From positions 1-64,000 of the forward strand of contig NZ_CANLSL010000008.1 of the NCBI RefSeq assembly GCF_947493735.1: a stretch of 64,000 nucleotides of DNA. Direction: 5' to 3'. Source of the DNA: an uncultured Acinetobacter sp. GTDB lineage: Bacteria; Pseudomonadota; Gammaproteobacteria; Pseudomonadales; Moraxellaceae. Below, in pieces: positions 54,882 to 64,000 of the stretch. The notes beneath the pieces are model-generated. The model ran no database searches. It was not told the DNA's origin and saw only the letters and a list, made by a program, of their open reading frames with translations. Position numbers and translations under genes: made by a program. Numbering within the stretch: the first letter of the stretch is position 1; each line of letters starts with the position of its first letter.

Positions 54882-55484
54882 ATGAAAAAACAGTCAATAT
54901 TTATTGACATCAATACTAGGAGTAGTCGCATGAATAAGATGAAAATTGCGCAAAAAGCGATACTAGATTGGGATTTACGAGGTTGTGTTTACCTGAATCA
55001 TTGGTCATCACACCCTTATGTGGCAAAGTTTTTTAAAGCGGTAAGTCGTCTTGGTGACGGTGCATTTTGGTACATCATGCTTGCCATCGTATGGGGCATG
55101 AAGGGCTTGGCGTACTTTAGCCAAGTGATCTATATCATCCTTGCAGGCAGTGTCGGTACGTTAATTTATAAACTCTTAAAACGTCATACAGTTCGTCCGC
55201 GTCCTTATCAGGTACATCAAGTGATTAGTTTGGGTGAGCGACCACTGGATCATTTTAGCTTTCCGTCAGGGCATACTTTACACGCAGTTTTAGCATGTAC
55301 AGTCTTGGGTAGTATTGAATCCGTGTTACTTGCAATCATGTTGCCATTTACCATTTTGGTGGGCTTGTCACGTATGATCTTGGGTTTGCATTATCCGACG
55401 GATGTGATCGTTGGGGCGAGTATTGGTTTTATGGTGGCGATGTTGACGTTGTGGTGTGCGCCATTCTTAGGTATCGTGCTTTAA
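54882..55484 (+). CDS. PAP2-superfamily phosphatase
   Basis: KRHTVRPRP ... FSFPSGHTLHAV ... GLSRMILGLHYPTDVIVGASIG. Confidence 0.92.
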   Translation: MKKQSIFIDINTRSSRMNKMKIAQKAILDWDLRGCVYLNHWSSHPYVAKFFKAVSRLGDGAFWYIMLAIVWGMKGLAYFSQVIYIILAGSVGTLIYKLLKRHTVRPRPYQVHQVISLGERPLDHFSFPSGHTLHAVLACTVLGSIESVLLAIMLPFTILVGLSRMILGLHYPTDVIVGASIGFMVAMLTLWCAPFLGIVL

Positions 55485-55645
55485 TCCATGCAAACCAATT
55501 CATCCGTTCATAAATAAAAGGGATTAACTGGTTGGATGAGTCTTGGTTTGATATGGGGTAAGCATTGCGTCTGTGCTGAATTTTGTTAAAGTAGCTTGCA
55601 TTGATCTCGTAAATTAACTTTGTAAATAGAAATAAAGGCTAAGCT

Positions 55646-55846
55646 ATGGCACTCCGTTGGACAGATTCGATTGATATTGCGATTGAGCTTTATGAAGCGC
55701 ACCCAGATGTCGATCCGCAATATATTCGTTTTACCGATTTGCACCGTTGGATTTGTGAATTACCTGACTTCGAAGATGATCCAAACAAATCCAGCGAAGG
55801 TATTTTAGAAGCCATTCAAATGGCATGGATTGACGAAGCACGTTAA
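55646..55846 (+). CDS. iscX: Fe-S cluster assembly protein IscX
   Basis: [62 protein letters not shown]. Confidence 0.95.
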   Translation: MALRWTDSIDIAIELYEAHPDVDPQYIRFTDLHRWICELPDFEDDPNKSSEGILEAIQMAWIDEAR

Positions 55847-55967
55847 CTTCATTGGTGAAAGCTTTTTGTGTCAAATCACGCACTAATACATTTGCATTTT
55901 GTCGAAAAAGTTTAGATTGAATCAAAATCAAGACAAATTGCACTATATCTTGCGCCTATCGCTCGTA

Positions 55968-55973
55968 TATAAT
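55968..55973 (+). promoter_or_regulatory. Consensus -10 element TATAAT with GC-rich discriminator (GCGCC)
   Basis: cgctcgtaTATAATgcgcc; no convincing -35 at 16-18 bp spacing. Confidence 0.45.
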
Positions 55974-55997
55974 GCGCCAAATTTTCCGTTTTTATGA

Positions 55998-56263
55998 GGG
56001 TCTGCTGGCATTTCACAGATGCTTGCGACAATGGAAGCTTTGTAGGCGATACTAGGCATGAATGAAGAAGTTTAGTACTTCTAAATGATTCGTTCATAAC
56101 GACGTAGCGTCAAAAAGCTTCCTTGTCCCGAAGGGTTATAGCTAAAACAGCCATAAACTTCGTTATGAAACTTGGCAAGGGAGTGACCATTCCCTTCGTT
56201 TCATGCCTTGTTTATGTGGTTTTAGCTGATAACGCAATGCATGGTTGAAATACCAACAGACCC
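55998..56263 (+). ncRNA. Candidate structured RNA or ndk leader (alternatively a TIR-bearing MITE-like element); strand provisional
   Basis: Terminal helix 55998-56015 with 56246-56263 (16/18), extended by ATGC-TTGC (56019-56026) with GCAA-T-GCAT (56234-56242); arm A GACAA..GGAAGCTTT (56027-56041) with AAAGCTTCC..TTGTC (56114-56127); arm B GTTAT.GCTAAAAC..ATAAAC (56135-56158) with GTTTAT..GTTTTAGC..ATAAC (56210-56233), apical helices ATGAAAC/GTTTCAT and AAGGGA/TCCCTT. Confidence 0.55.
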
Positions 56264-56295
56264 TATCCAGTTCTCAGACATTTAAGGAGCCAATC

Positions 56296-56727
56296 ATGGC
56301 GATTGAACGTACTTTATCTATCATCAAACCTGATGCTGTAGGCAAAAACCACATCGGTGACATTGTTGCACGTTTCGAAAAAGCGGGTCTTAAGCCAGTT
56401 GCAATGAAATACAAGCAACTTTCTCAAGCGGATGCAGAAGGTTTCTACGCAGAGCACAAAGAACGTGGCTTCTTCAATGACTTAGTTGCATTCATGACTT
56501 CTGGCCCTGTGGTTGTATCTGTACTTGAAGGCGAGAATGCTGTACTTGCGCACCGTGAAATTTTGGGTGCAACAAATCCTAAAGAAGCAGCGCCTGGTAC
56601 AATCCGTGCAGACTTTGCGGTAAGCATCGACGAAAATGCTGCTCACGGTTCTGACTCTGTTGCATCTGCTGAGCGTGAGATCGCTTACTTCTTCAATCCA
56701 GACGAGATTGCAGCGCGTACGCGTTAA
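56296..56727 (+). CDS. ndk: Nucleoside diphosphate kinase (start trimmed from 56245 to MAIERTLS)
   Basis: [46 protein letters not shown] aaggagc upstream of 56296. The canonical active-site NxxHGSDS motif is ENAAHGSDS. Confidence 0.97.
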   Translation: MAIERTLSIIKPDAVGKNHIGDIVARFEKAGLKPVAMKYKQLSQADAEGFYAEHKERGFFNDLVAFMTSGPVVVSVLEGENAVLAHREILGATNPKEAAPGTIRADFAVSIDENAAHGSDSVASAEREIAYFFNPDEIAARTR

Positions 56728-56787
56728 TTCGATCGGGATGGTGTTTGTATAGTGCGTCTTGCCTAGCAAACATTTCTCATCGTGATA

Positions 56788-56822
56788 AAGCTAGATCAGT
56801 GTTATACTTATCTAGCTTTTTT
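56788..56822 (+). terminator. Intrinsic terminator after ndk
   Basis: AAGCTAGATcagtgttatacttATCTAGCTT followed by TTTT. Confidence 0.75.
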
Positions 56823-56940
56823 GTTTTTCACTAGGGTAAACGGTGAAAAACGGATATAATTTGCGCCCTCGATTTATCATTCAATATTTTTTATTGATCA
56901 GTTCCATTTCTCGCTCCTCATATTGCATGGCAGGTTTTGC

Positions 56941-58218
56941 ATGAACACAGCTCAATCCATTTCTACGCTTGCGCAAGATGCGACTTTGCAGGAAAAAACT
57001 GTGCAGAAAAAAATGGTGCAGGATCAAGCTGTGCCAAAAAAAGTGCAAGTGAATTCGTCAAAAGCCAATTTATTGGGTATGACACGTGCTGAGCTAGAAG
57101 CTTTTTTTGAGAAAATCGGTGAGAAGAAGTTTCGTGCAGGACAGGTGATGAAATGGATTCACCAGTTTGGCGTGACTGATTTTGAAGAAATGACCAATAT
57201 TTCAGGCAAACTTCGGGAAAAGCTGGTCAATATTGCAGAAATTCAAGCGCCTGAAGTGGTGCATCGTCACTATTCTAAAGACGGCACACGAAAATGGGTA
57301 TTCCGTGTAGGCGATGGTGAGGGCTCTTTGGTTGAAACAGTTTTGATTCCTGCCGAAGACAAAACAGGCTCACGTAAAACCTTATGTATTTCATCACAAG
57401 TCGGCTGTGCGCTAGATTGTTCATTTTGTTCAACGGGTAAACAAGGCTTTCAACGTGACTTAACCCCTGCGGAAATCATCGGTCAGCTTTGGGTGGCAAA
57501 TCAATCTTATATGGAAGATGTGCCAGTTAGTGATCGTACTCGCACCGTGACAAACGTCGTGATGATGGGTATGGGTGAACCATTACTGAATTTTGATCCA
57601 GTGGTTGCGTCGATGTCGTTGATGCTTGATGACTTTGCCTATGGCATGTCTAAGCGTCGAGTGACGTTATCGACTTCGGGTGTAGTGCCAATGATTGATA
57701 AGTTGGCTGCGACCATCGACGTTGCATTAGCGATTTCACTGCATGCGCCAAATGATCCACTGCGTAATGAGCTTGTACCGATCAATAAAAAGTATCCGCT
57801 AGAGCAATTGATCGCAGCTTGCCAACGCTACTTGGCAAAAGATGGTAATGAAAGTAGTCGTAAGCACATTACCATTGAATATGTCATGCTCGATGGTGTG
57901 AATGACAAACCTGAGCATGCGTTACAATTATTAAAACTATTAAAAGATTTACCAAGTAAAATCAATTTGATTCCGTTTAATCCATTTCCACATGCGCCTT
58001 ATGGACGGTCGAGTCGCAATCGCATTATGGCATTTCAAAAAACTTTGTCAGATGCAGGATTTGTCTGTACCATTCGTCAGACACGTGGCGACGATATTGA
58101 TGCAGCATGTGGTCAGTTGGTGGGGCAAGTTGCGGATCGTACACGTCGTGCTGAGAAGTGGAAGCAGAAAATCGCCAGTCAGCACAATGAAATTTTAAGA
58201 ACACAAAGTGATTCATAA
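56941..58218 (+). CDS. rlmN: 23S rRNA/tRNA adenine C2-methyltransferase RlmN (start 56941 or 56923)
   Basis: Radical [46 protein letters not shown]. Confidence 0.96.
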   Translation: MNTAQSISTLAQDATLQEKTVQKKMVQDQAVPKKVQVNSSKANLLGMTRAELEAFFEKIGEKKFRAGQVMKWIHQFGVTDFEEMTNISGKLREKLVNIAEIQAPEVVHRHYSKDGTRKWVFRVGDGEGSLVETVLIPAEDKTGSRKTLCISSQVGCALDCSFCSTGKQGFQRDLTPAEIIGQLWVANQSYMEDVPVSDRTRTVTNVVMMGMGEPLLNFDPVVASMSLMLDDFAYGMSKRRVTLSTSGVVPMIDKLAATIDVALAISLHAPNDPLRNELVPINKKYPLEQLIAACQRYLAKDGNESSRKHITIEYVMLDGVNDKPEHALQLLKLLKDLPSKINLIPFNPFPHAPYGRSSRNRIMAFQKTLSDAGFVCTIRQTRGDDIDAACGQLVGQVADRTRRAEKWKQKIASQHNEILRTQSDS

Positions 58219-58278
58219 CGCATTGATATGATGGAAATGTGAGTCACAAGCGATGAAAATATTGAGGTCTTTGTTTGA

Positions 58279-59118
58279 ATGATGGTTACTCGTTTTAACC
58301 CAAAGGGGCAAACAGTATTAAAGTCTACATTAGGTGCGGTTGCACTCAGTGCTTTGATCGTGATGTCTGGCTGTGTAACCACGACACCTGCGACCCGACT
58401 TGGGGAGAAAGATCCTGAAAAAGCAGTACAACTGCGCACACAACTGGCAGCTGAATATATTCGTACAGGTGAGTTGGATAAAGCCAAACAAGAGCTTGAT
58501 CAGGCGTTAAATACAGATTCACGTTCTGTCGAAGCCAACCTGATGATGGGTGTCTTGCTACAGCAAGAAGGTAGCCCGACCAATATGGCAAAAGCAGAAG
58601 AGTATTTTAAACGTGCGATTTCCATTGATGGGTCGCATGCCCAAGCACGAAATAACTATGGTACATACTTGTATCTTCGTGAACGCTATCCTGAAGCGAT
58701 TGCACAGTTCAAGGTGGCAGGGGCGACCTTGGGCTATACTCAGCGTTATGCGGCACTTGAAAATTTGGGACGTACCTATCTGAAAGTCGGTGACAATGCC
58801 AATGCGGAACAAGCCTTTACCCAAGCCTTGCAAGCCAATCGTGACTCATTGATCTCACGCTTAGAGCTTTCCGAATTGCTTTATTTTCAGCAACGCTTTA
58901 CATTGGCGGGGCAGATGTATGAAGATTATATCCGCTATACAGGGCAAGCCAGTCAAGGGGCAAGAGCACTTTGGATTGGGCTACGTCTAGCACGAGCTCG
59001 TCATGATGATTTAGGCATGCAAGTACTTGCCAATCAATTGCGAGCACAGTTTCCTGATAGTCAGGAATATAAACGATATTTAGAGTTAAAACAGAGTTCT
59101 GAGGCGGTATGGAAATAG
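58279..59118 (+). CDS. pilF: Type IV pilus biogenesis TPR lipoprotein PilF/PilW
   Basis: LIVMSGCVTTTPATR lipobox; TPR repeats; conserved location between rlmN and rodZ. Confidence 0.9.
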   Translation: MMVTRFNPKGQTVLKSTLGAVALSALIVMSGCVTTTPATRLGEKDPEKAVQLRTQLAAEYIRTGELDKAKQELDQALNTDSRSVEANLMMGVLLQQEGSPTNMAKAEEYFKRAISIDGSHAQARNNYGTYLYLRERYPEAIAQFKVAGATLGYTQRYAALENLGRTYLKVGDNANAEQAFTQALQANRDSLISRLELSELLYFQQRFTLAGQMYEDYIRYTGQASQGARALWIGLRLARARHDDLGMQVLANQLRAQFPDSQEYKRYLELKQSSEAVWK

Positions 59119-59909
59119 ATACGAATACACCTAAAAATAAATCTTCAACGCCTTCGAGCATTGGCAGTGCACAGCGTCCGGGTGAATATTTGCGTCAAGT
59201 TCGCATGTCGCAAGGGAAAGAGCTGTCTGAAGTAGCACAAGAGCTAAAAATTTCTGAAAAGCAGTTGGTCGCTTTAGAAAAAGATGACTATCAGTCTTTG
59301 CCACAAGCGCCTTTTATCAAGGGCTATTATCGTGCTTATGCAAAGTTTCTCAATGCAGATGCAACCGCATTGATTCATCGCTTTGATGAGATCTATAGTA
59401 GTGATACAGGCTTGACCTCAAGTCACACTTTGAAAGATTCTCCAATTAAGTCGATGGGGCGTCTGACTCGTGGTAAGCGCCGTGGTTCAAATACATGGCT
59501 GAAACGCATTGTCTTATTGCTATTGATCATTGCAGTTGTATGGGGACTTTGGTCGGTCGTTTCAAAATGGATGAGTAAAAATAATCAAACTCAACCTGTT
59601 GATAATGCAAACGGTGTTGAAGTGATTGAATTCGATTCGGCGGGTTTTGGTACGGCAACAGCTGTAAGCAGTGGCGATCAGTTGGTTTTAGATTTTAACC
59701 GTCCAACGTCAGTCATGATCCAAGACGCATCGGGCAATACTTTGGCTCAAGGTCGTCAAAGTGAAAGTTTGACATTATCAGGACAAGCACCTTTTAGTAT
59801 TCGCCTTGATGATGCACAAGCTGTAAAACTCAAACTAAATAATGAAGATATCGCATTAACCAGTTATACCAATGCGAGCGGTGCTGCTGACTTTAGATTG
59901 TCACCATAA
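59109..59909 (+). CDS. rodZ: Cytoskeleton-associated HTH protein RodZ
   Basis: PGEYLRQVRMSQGKELSEVAQELKISEKQLVALEKDDYQSLPQAPFIKGYYRAYAKFL; TM; DUF4115-like C-terminus. Confidence 0.9.
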   Translation: MEIDTNTPKNKSSTPSSIGSAQRPGEYLRQVRMSQGKELSEVAQELKISEKQLVALEKDDYQSLPQAPFIKGYYRAYAKFLNADATALIHRFDEIYSSDTGLTSSHTLKDSPIKSMGRLTRGKRRGSNTWLKRIVLLLLIIAVVWGLWSVVSKWMSKNNQTQPVDNANGVEVIEFDSAGFGTATAVSSGDQLVLDFNRPTSVMIQDASGNTLAQGRQSESLTLSGQAPFSIRLDDAQAVKLKLNNEDIALTSYTNASGAADFRLSP

Positions 59910-59952
59910 TTGTGAACAATACAAAGCGTCATCTGTTAGAAGGTAAGTCATC

Positions 59953-61071
59953 ATGATCGTCAATCCAATTCAACGTCGTCCAACACGTAAAATCCGTGTT
60001 GGTTCGGTCTATGTCGGTGGTGATGCGCCAATCTCTGTGCAGACTATGACCAATACCGAAACTTGCGATGTCGATGCGACGGTTGCACAGATTCAACGCT
60101 GTGCAGATGCAGGTGCTGATATTGTTCGAGTATCTGTGCCGACTATGCAAGCTGCTGAGGCTTTCGGGAAAATCCGCAAGCAAGTCGAAGTGCCATTGGT
60201 CGCAGATATTCATTTTGATTATAAGATCGCTTTAGCCGTTGCCGATCATGGTGCGGATTGTTTACGTATTAACCCTGGCAATATTGGCTCTGAAGATAAA
60301 ATCCGAGAAGTGGTTGCTGCGGCACGTCATCATGATATTTCCATGCGCATAGGCGTCAATGCAGGTTCATTAGAAAAAGATTTGCAAAAGAAATATGGTG
60401 AGCCGACAGGTGAGGCACTGCTTGAATCTGCTATGCGCCATATTGATATTTTAGACCGTTTAGATTTTCATGAGTTCAAAGTCAGCGTCAAAGCATCGAA
60501 TGTGTTTCTGACCATGGATGCCTATCGGTTATTGTCCAAACAGATTGATAATCCACTGCATCTCGGTGTCACTGAGGCAGGGATATATCGCACAGGTACG
60601 GTCAAATCAGCGATTGCACTCGGTGGGCTACTGCTCGAAGGCATTGGCGATACCATGCGTATTTCACTCGCTGCTGAGCCAGAAGATGAAGTGAAAATTG
60701 GTTTTGATATTTTAAAATCATTAAGTTTACGTTCGAACGGCATTAATTTTATTGCTTGTCCAAGCTGCTCACGCCAAGAGTTTGACGTGATCAGAGTCAT
60801 GCAAAAGCTTGAAGAACGTCTGGAAGATGTCCGTGTGCCAATGGATGTATCGGTGATTGGTTGTAAGGTCAATGGACCGGGTGAAGCTAAAGAAGCGGAT
60901 ATCGGTGTGGTCGGTGCAAGTCCAAGATCATTGGTCTATCAAAATGGTGAAAAGAGTCATTTGATCGACACCGATCAATTAGTGGATGAAATTGAAAGCA
61001 TGGTGCGTCATCGGATTCAACTCTCGGAAGAAGCGAAAGCGAAAGAGATTATCCGCACCAGTTCTAAGTAA
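59953..61071 (+). CDS. ispG: 4-hydroxy-3-methylbut-2-enyl diphosphate synthase
   Basis: [61 protein letters not shown]. Confidence 0.97.
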   Translation: MIVNPIQRRPTRKIRVGSVYVGGDAPISVQTMTNTETCDVDATVAQIQRCADAGADIVRVSVPTMQAAEAFGKIRKQVEVPLVADIHFDYKIALAVADHGADCLRINPGNIGSEDKIREVVAAARHHDISMRIGVNAGSLEKDLQKKYGEPTGEALLESAMRHIDILDRLDFHEFKVSVKASNVFLTMDAYRLLSKQIDNPLHLGVTEAGIYRTGTVKSAIALGGLLLEGIGDTMRISLAAEPEDEVKIGFDILKSLSLRSNGINFIACPSCSRQEFDVIRVMQKLEERLEDVRVPMDVSVIGCKVNGPGEAKEADIGVVGASPRSLVYQNGEKSHLIDTDQLVDEIESMVRHRIQLSEEAKAKEIIRTSSK

Positions 61072-61145
61072 TTTAGATCTTTAATGAAATAGTTCATGAA
61101 GGTCGTGTATTGAAATAGCGTATTTAAAAGTGTGTTAAACAGATC

Positions 61146-62435
61146 ATGAGTTCAATTGTTGCAATTAAAGGGTTTAACGATTTTCTACCCAACCAAACGC
61201 CTGCTTGGCGCAAGCTAGAAGCACATTTATCGGCTTTGATGGATGCGTATGGCTATCAGCAAATCCGTTTACCGATCGTTGAACAGACCAATTTATTCAA
61301 GCGTTCGATCGGAGATGCGACCGATATTGTTGAAAAGGAAATGTACACCTTTTTAGACAAGGGTAATCCACCAGAATCATTGACTTTGCGTCCAGAAGGT
61401 ACAGCAGGGTGTGTGCGAGCGATGCTTGAACACAATTTACTGCGTGGTGCGACGCCTCGTGTATGGTATGTCGGACCGATGTTCCGCTATGAAAAACCAC
61501 AAAAAGGACGCTATCGTCAGTTCCATCAGTTTGGTGTAGAAACCTTTGGTGTTGCTACACCTGATATGGATGCCGAAGTGATCTTGATGACAGCACGCCT
61601 TTGGCAACGTATGGGTGTGGCGGACAAAGTACAGCTTGAACTGAATACTTTGGGCGAGGTCGATGAGCGCACTGAATATCGCAATGCTTTAGTTGCGTAT
61701 TTAGAGCAACACAAAGAAGCGCTAGACGAAGATTCACAGCGTCGTTTAAGCACTAATCCACTACGTATTTTGGATTCAAAAATTGAATCGACACAAAAGA
61801 TTATTGCCGATGCACCAAAGTTACATGACTTCTTAACAGAAGACAGTCTGAATCATTTTGAACAGCTTAAACAATATTTAACTGATGCAGGGATTCAATT
61901 TTTTATCAATCAAAAACTCGTTCGTGGCTTGGATTATTACAACAAAACTGTCTTTGAATGGACAACCACACGTCTTGGCTCACAAGGTACAGTCTGTGCA
62001 GGTGGTCGTTACGATGGTTTGGTTGGACAGCTAAAAGGCAAGGCGGATCAATCAGTGCCTGCGGTTGGTTTTGCGATGGGTATGGAGCGTTTGCTACTCT
62101 TGCTCGAACAGCAACTTACTGAAACTTCGACGGACTGTGAAGTGTTTTTATTGGCAGAGCCTGCCTATCAAGGTAAAGCATTGGTACTTGCTGAGCAGTT
62201 GCGTGATCAGTTTGAACAGGTACAATCATCCATTCGCTTAAAAACAGGCTCGCAAGGCAGTATGAAAAGCCAAATGAAAAAAGCCGATCAATCAGGTGCA
62301 AAATTCGCCTTGATTTTGGGTGAGCGAGAATGGCAAGATCAACTGGTTTTGGTGAAAAACTTACAGACTGCTGATCAGCAACAGATTGCAATCGCTGAGC
62401 TTGCATCATTTTTAACCGCCACTTTTGGTAATTAA
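61146..62435 (+). CDS. hisS: Histidyl-tRNA synthetase
   Basis: [54 protein letters not shown]. Confidence 0.97.
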   Translation: MSSIVAIKGFNDFLPNQTPAWRKLEAHLSALMDAYGYQQIRLPIVEQTNLFKRSIGDATDIVEKEMYTFLDKGNPPESLTLRPEGTAGCVRAMLEHNLLRGATPRVWYVGPMFRYEKPQKGRYRQFHQFGVETFGVATPDMDAEVILMTARLWQRMGVADKVQLELNTLGEVDERTEYRNALVAYLEQHKEALDEDSQRRLSTNPLRILDSKIESTQKIIADAPKLHDFLTEDSLNHFEQLKQYLTDAGIQFFINQKLVRGLDYYNKTVFEWTTTRLGSQGTVCAGGRYDGLVGQLKGKADQSVPAVGFAMGMERLLLLLEQQLTETSTDCEVFLLAEPAYQGKALVLAEQLRDQFEQVQSSIRLKTGSQGSMKSQMKKADQSGAKFALILGEREWQDQLVLVKNLQTADQQQIAIAELASFLTATFGN

Positions 62436-62493
62436 TATTTTTTTTCGCTAGATTTTTGTTAGCGTAGCGCCCAAATGGGCAAAGGATAGATTC

Positions 62494-63267
62494 ATGGTAG
62501 CAATGACTGACGAAGAACAGAAAGAACAGCTCAAGTCGTTTATGAAGCGTTACGGCTCGCCAGTTATTATAGGTGTGCTTTTGGCGCTGTGTGCATTTTT
62601 TGCATGGCAGTGGTGGAATAAGAAACAAGCGATCGAGGCGAGTAATCGTACTGCGCAGTTCCAAGAAATTCTGAATCAGCAAGAGAATGCCAGTAGTGAT
62701 GATGCAGCCTACAAAAAGCTTCAAGCTGATGCCAATGCGTTAATTCAAGAAAACCCTGATAGTGCGCAAGCGGTACAGGCGCAACTGGTACTTGCAAAAT
62801 TGGCGTATGAAAAAAAAGGCTATGCTCATGCTACCAAAATTCTGACGGCTGCACAGACTAGCAAAGTTGATGACGAAGGGCTGAAAGCGATTGTGAATGT
62901 ACGTTTGGCTTATACGCAAATCGACCAGAATCAGCTTGATCAAGCGTTAAAAACTTTAGATCAAGTTAAACTTGAGAGCTTTATCCCAACAGTAGAAGAA
63001 GCACGCGGTGATATTTTTGTGGCTCAGAAAAAAATCGCTGATGCACAAAAGTCTTACAAAAAGGCGTGGGATGTGTTGGTAGAACGCAAGCAAGTCCGTG
63101 AATTATTACAAATTAAATTGGCAAATGTCGGCGTAATGGTGGAAGATCCTGAAATTGAAAGCCCAATTCAGACACCTGCCCAAGGCGCTACACCTACTGT
63201 GAGCACTGCCGAAGCAGAAAGTGCTGAACAAAGTACCCCGACTGAAAACACTGCGAGTGAGTCTTAA
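62494..63267 (+). CDS. yfgM: YfgM-family TPR ancillary protein
   Basis: MTDEEQKEQLKSFMKRYGSPVIIGVLLALCAFFAWQWW; located between hisS and bamB. Confidence 0.88.
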   Translation: MVAMTDEEQKEQLKSFMKRYGSPVIIGVLLALCAFFAWQWWNKKQAIEASNRTAQFQEILNQQENASSDDAAYKKLQADANALIQENPDSAQAVQAQLVLAKLAYEKKGYAHATKILTAAQTSKVDDEGLKAIVNVRLAYTQIDQNQLDQALKTLDQVKLESFIPTVEEARGDIFVAQKKIADAQKSYKKAWDVLVERKQVRELLQIKLANVGVMVEDPEIESPIQTPAQGATPTVSTAEAESAEQSTPTENTASES

Positions 63268-63270
63268 GAC

Positions 63271-64000
63271 ATGAAAAATATGATCAAACTTCCTTTTGCT
63301 GCGACCGTCTTGTCTTTGGCATTGATTGGCTGTGCCAGTAAAGGTGGGATCAAGGTCGAAGAGGCGAAGCCAAATCCATTACCAAAGATTCAAGCGACTC
63401 AAGCTTTAAATCTAGTATTTTCGAATACCGTATCGTCGAGTCCGAAACACGACTCGCTACACTTACAGCTTGATCGTGCCAATAATGTGTTTTATAGCGC
63501 AGACCCAGATGGTGAAGTTGCAGCATATGATGGCAAAAAACAGCTATGGGAAGTACGCCCAACTAAAGATCTCACCGCAGGTGTATCTGTAGGTGGCAAT
63601 GTGGCGGTGGTTGGTAGTCGTCAAGGGAAACTAATTGCCTTGAATGCACAAACTGGCGAAACGCTTTGGACACAACAACTTTCAGGTTCGATTTTGAGTC
63701 CGTCGTTGATTGAGCAAAACCGTGTCGTGACGATTACCAATGATGGTACAGTCTATACCCATGATGCAGAATCAGGGCAGATGGTGTGGACATTTGACTT
63801 GCCAAATACACCGCTGAGTGTACGTGGTTATGCGATGCCAACTTTACTCGATAGTCGTACCGTAGGTATTGCAACAGCGAATGCGTATGTCTATGCGCTT
63901 GACTTGATCACAGGTGTGCCTCGTTGGCAACGTCGTGTGGCGGTGAGCGAAGGACGTGGAGATATTGCACGTTTAGTCGATATTGATAGTCGTCCTGTCG
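63271..64000 (+). CDS. bamB: Outer membrane assembly lipoprotein BamB, truncated by window end
   Basis: atgaaaaatatgatcaaacttcc... lipobox LALIGC; PQQ-like repeats (GKLIALNAQTGETLWTQQLSG); reading frame open to end. Confidence 0.9.
   Translation, partial: MKNMIKLPFAATVLSLALIGCASKGGIKVEEAKPNPLPKIQATQALNLVFSNTVSSSPKHDSLHLQLDRANNVFYSADPDGEVAAYDGKKQLWEVRPTKDLTAGVSVGGNVAVVGSRQGKLIALNAQTGETLWTQQLSGSILSPSLIEQNRVVTITNDGTVYTHDAESGQMVWTFDLPNTPLSVRGYAMPTLLDSRTVGIATANAYVYALDLITGVPRWQRRVAVSEGRGDIARLVDIDSRPV

Noticed and set aside
55998-56263. tmRNA, RNase P RNA, 6S RNA or SRP RNA as identity for the structured element
   Set aside because: None of the hallmark conserved sequences I know for those RNAs (for example the SRP GGTCCGGAAGGAAGCAGCC or RNase P GAGGAAAGTCC) is present; left as unassigned.
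62116-62724. 202-aa antisense ORF over hisS/yfgM
   Set aside because: Fully antisense to two strongly supported genes, no recognisable domain; typical shadow ORF.

Overview
This 64 kb window is a bacterial chromosome segment. Protein families and gene order suggest a gammaproteobacterium of the Moraxellaceae, probably Acinetobacter; this is an inference, since no database was searched. Housekeeping blocks are phoX-tatCBA-ruvBA-dgt-like (minus strand), purL, nadB, lepA-lepB-rnc-era-recO-pdxJ-miaE, acnA, and iscX-ndk-rlmN-pilF-rodZ-ispG-hisS-yfgM-bamB (bamB truncated by the window end). Between nadB and lepA lies a ~26 kb capsule locus of the ABC-transporter (KpsMTED...KpsCS) type. It carries nucleotide-sugar genes (manB, manC, galU, two ugd-type genes, gpi, galE) and an AT-rich central block of unusual glycosyltransferases and a degenerate sulfotransferase-like coiled-coil protein. 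That block holds two IS scars: an internally deleted IS3-family derivative with both ends retained, and an IS30-family (ISAba125-like) copy with a nonsense mutation in its transposase that interrupts a gene. The most intriguing non-coding signal is a ~266-bp element between iscX and ndk. It can fold into a compact three-way junction closed by a long terminal helix, and could be a structured RNA/ndk leader or a MITE-like element. No tRNA, rRNA or CRISPR array was found by eye.
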